This document shows, piece after piece, positions 61,501-64,000 of a stretch of 64,000 nucleotides of DNA (position 1 is the first letter of the stretch; each line of letters opens with the position of its first letter). A program made the position numbers and the translations under genes. Location of the stretch: NCBI RefSeq assembly GCF_000208745.1, contig NC_030858.1:36042486-36106485 (forward strand), written 5' to 3'. Under the pieces are notes generated by a model. It was not told the origin of the DNA. It did no database searches and was given only the letters and a program-made list of their open reading frames with translations. Source of the stretch: Theobroma cacao. Taxonomy: Eukaryota; Streptophyta; Magnoliopsida; Malvales; Malvaceae.

Positions 61501-62527
61501 CGTTATGTGTTCGATTTATTCTAAGATTGATAACAAAGCCATTCTCCTAATCTTTCTAGCATTTCTGCATTTCTTATGTAATAAACAGGAATAATAGCTC
61601 CTTATTCTGGCCGCTGGATTGACATACGCATTTTTTTGCGTTTTTGAAATAGTTAAATGGATAAGCTTAAGCTTACTTACAAGTGCTCCTGTTCCTGTAA
61701 ACCGCTGCCTACCTTTAGCTTCATTATGGTTTATTAATAAATCTGCATTTGAGTTTCCTGTAAAATTCTGTTCCTAGCTCATTGCTGGTTTTTATTTACA
61801 TAATGCAGGTGGACCAAGGACTTGGCATTGGCAGCAAGTTTCCGTTCTTTAACCGCCACCAACTAACATTTACACGATTTCTCCAACTAAAGCAAGTGGA
61901 AGAAGGAGCCAATAAACCACCACCACCTGTTCTAGTCCTTCATGGCCATTATGGAGGTTGTGTGGGTGACCTACCAAGTTATGATGCTTTTACTCTTGGG
62001 GGCCCCTATTCTGTGAGAGGTTATAACATGGGTGAGTTAGGCGCAGCTAGAAACATTATCGAGGTAAGAATGATTGGTGATACCTGTTTTCTTTACTAAT
62101 CTTTGGTTTTTCTTTTAATGTCATGATTTTTGTTGTATTTCATGTTAAAATGGAGGCTAAGAATGAGGATTCTGGTGATAAAAAGGCCATAGGAGAGTTA
62201 ACTAACTATAAATTGAATACGGGAGTGTGCTTGTGTTTACATAAAATGACAATTAATCTGAAATCCTTTTTCTGATGTTACGTGCAGCTTGGAGCCGAGC
62301 TTAGAATACCTGTGAGAAATACACATGTATATGCATTTGCAGAGCATGGCAATGATCTAGGAAGTTCAAAGGATGTAAAGGGTAACCCAACAGAGGTCTA
62401 CAGGCGAATGGGTCATGGTTCATCATATGGTGTTGGTGTCAAGCTAGGTCTAGTGAGAGCCGAGTATGCTGTTGACCATAACACTGGAACCGGTGCAGTC
62501 TTCTTCCGATTTGGGGAAAGATATTAA
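58521..62527 (+). CDS. TOC75-3: TOC75 protein-import channel of the chloroplast outer envelope
   Basis: Seven exons, 58521-59696, 60267-60488, 60613-60720, 60842-61033, 61122-61370, 61809-62063 and 62288-62527, give 813 residues (Arabidopsis TOC75-III is 818). The N-terminus is a bipartite targeting peptide: a Ser/Pro-rich transit part, a hydrophobic Ala/Leu segment, and a poly-Gly block at ~90-120 that directs the protein to the envelope. The A-x-A site in SPAIADD is a likely Plsp1 processing point. Three POTRA domains follow, then an Omp85-type 16-strand beta-barrel with the L6-type motif GGPYSVRGYNMGELG, ending in GAVFFRFGERY. It is the central pore for precursor import with TOC159 and TOC34. 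The start at 58521 (MPSFAAPSHL) fits better than the upstream ATG at 58398. All introns are GT-AG. Confidence 0.96.
60747..60771 (+). repeat. CT microsatellite in TOC75 intron 3
   Basis: About 12 CT units, 26 bases after the exon 3 donor and clear of the acceptor. Confidence 0.9.
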
Positions 62528-63343
62528 AATGTGATTTAGGTCTAATTTTGCTTAATACAGGGTGGCCATTTGGGTTTTCTAGTTACTGTTAGAGCTGTTC
62601 TTGATCTTACAGATCTTTTGAGATACATGGAACTAGGTACAATAATACTTAAGCGGCTTTCTTGTTTCAAATAATTATTTTATTGAAAATCTTGTGCGTT
62701 ATATTTTTATCCTATTCTGTACAAACTGAGGGATTGCAAGGAAATTGTTGGTGCTTGATTATGCTTTCTGTACTTCTCAAAGCCCCTTTTGCTTAGTAGA
62801 TCTTCTTGGCACTTGAATTAAACATGGTAGTATTTGTCCTGCTCTGGCGTTGAAGGTTTTTGCAGCAATTAAACAACGGCAGTTACTGATTGAATAGCAA
62901 ACAGAGAAAGAATATGGAAGAGAATCGAGGCAACTCCAAAGGCCTTCCTTTCAGAATTATTAATCAATAAAAAAATGCCTTTGCTTTCAAATTACAAATA
63001 ATTACCACTTAACTTGTGGCGAGGTACAAAGCCAGGTATACAAGGGTCAACCACTATGCCAGTAGCTGCTACGAATTAATGGAATGAAAGAAAAAGGGAA
63101 AGGTAAAAGTCAGAGAAAAGGCCTATTTTACAATAACTGCAATTGGCAAATAGCAATCTTTCAGTTGTGACTATGATCGGGAAGTACCTTCCCCCTTCTC
63201 TGAGCTTCTAAATTGGTGTAGATGGATCTTACATTTGAACTTCGGATATGTTAACATGAGATGCTACATTATATTCACCATAATTCACTTCCCTGCATGG
63301 TAAGCTCGGCCTGCTCAGGGCAATACAAAGTTGCACTTCCTTG
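62528..63343. other. Convergent 3' region
   Basis: About 0.8 kb between the TOC75 stop and the stop of the minus-strand gene at the right edge. Only 3'UTR sequence is expected; nothing else recognised. Confidence 0.6.
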
Positions 63344-64000
63344 CTATAAACCTAGTTCCTTTTTCAACTTCGCAAGAGTAGCTTCTATCTCATCAATGTT
63401 CTCCTCAATGTTGCTACCCTTTTTGGCTTCATTTTGAAAACTGCTTCCTGTTTTCTCAGAATTACTATAGTCATCTCTGTTGTTAGCTTCAACTTCTTCA
63501 TCAGTTATGTTGAGCTCTTTCTCTAGAAATTCCACAAATTCCTCTCCTATGGCCTGCCAAGAGAGAATTCAACTAGCATGAATTGGTATTAATAAGAGGA
63601 TATCATTAGTATGGATTGGTAATCCACATGATTTATTATGCACAGTTTGAATCAGTGTGATTATGCACTTCATAGATATTGGAACTAGCAAAGACAATAA
63701 CATCATACTGCTAATTCCTCCCACAAGCTTTTTGGCTTTTCTTGTGAAGACACACTTGCTTCCCAATTCCGAAATTCCTCTTGAAGGTCTTTAAAGAAGT
63801 CCTCTGCAACACAAATCAAGACATGAGCTATAAAGAGAACTGGGATTTACTTGCCATTTAGAGGAAAAAGACAACAGATGCTAGACAAGATTTTGAAATG
63901 ATGCAAGTTTATCTTATCGTCCTTATAATCTCAATAGAGAGTACAAATCTACCTAGCGAAATTTGAGCATCCCTCAAAAAATTACCTGCAGCATAAAGTG
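63344..64000 (-). CDS. 3' end of an unrecognised acidic protein gene, cut by the right edge
   Basis: Three exon pieces are visible: 63986-64000 (partial), 63709-63803 and 63344-63553, all with GT-AG borders and matching phases. The readable end runs LYAAEDFFKDLQEEF, then NWEASVSSQEKPKSLWEEL, then AIGEEFVEFLEKELNI. It closes with a Glu/Lys/Asn-rich tail predicted as coiled coil (IDEIEATLAKLKKELGL). The conserved look of DFFKDLQEEF…WEELAxIGEEFVEFLE suggests a known plant family, possibly the C-terminus of a chloroplast J-domain protein, but I cannot confirm this without the N-terminus. At least 100 residues are in the window. Confidence 0.75.

Overview
The window is nuclear DNA of a dicotyledonous plant, probably a woody eudicot; I cannot fix the species. 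The reasons are AT-rich intergenic DNA, genes with many short GT-AG introns, chloroplast transit peptides, plant-only families (L-type lectin receptor kinases, PPR, TOC75, pTAC16, LTI65), and plant retroelements primed by initiator tRNA-Met. Exon borders were placed by hand from splice signals, reading frame and family conservation. UTRs are not resolved.

Layout. 0.5-1.85 kb: 5' part of a tropinone-reductase-like SDR gene (minus), cut by the left edge. 1.85-5.7 kb: AT-rich spacer. 5.7-6.3 kb: single-exon C2H2 zinc finger with an EAR motif (plus). 9.3-11.9 kb: PTAC16 (minus). 14.3-18.9 kb: 13-exon PWI/RS-rich splicing factor (minus). 19.3-21.7 kb: long-inverted-repeat (foldback) element. 22.3-26.7 kb: TFIIA large subunit, 11 exons (plus). 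27.6-28.3 kb: unrecognised protein made of two tandem copies of about 102 residues (minus). 29.2-32.6 kb: plastidic sugar transporter, 14 exons, with one GC-AG intron (plus). 33.1-48.1 kb: L-type lectin receptor kinase cluster on the minus strand, with a decayed copy, two intact genes and a third whose C-terminal tail is cut by an in-frame TGA. A complete TRIM retroelement lies in the cluster at 44.7-45.1 kb. 48.2-51.8 kb: second foldback element, with a 45-bp minisatellite in its arms and a SINE in its loop. 52.9-54.7 kb: LTI65/RD29-like stress protein (minus). 56.0-57.9 kb: PPR protein (minus). 58.5-62.5 kb: TOC75 (plus), divergent from the PPR gene. 63.3-64.0 kb: 3' end of another gene (minus), cut by the right edge.

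Functions. This is eukaryotic, so there are no operons. Three genes serve the chloroplast: PTAC16 (nucleoid), the sugar exporter (inner envelope) and TOC75 (outer-envelope import channel). Two serve general gene expression (PWI factor, TFIIA-L) and share telo-box promoter motifs. The lectin kinases form a tandem perception cluster. The mixture looks like ordinary conserved synteny plus local tandem duplication.

The best leads are the two foldback elements, the TRIM with an intact 5-bp target duplication, the recent tail truncation in the third lectin kinase, the missing catalytic Tyr in the SDR, and the 5'UTR-to-coding conversion in the duplicated protein.
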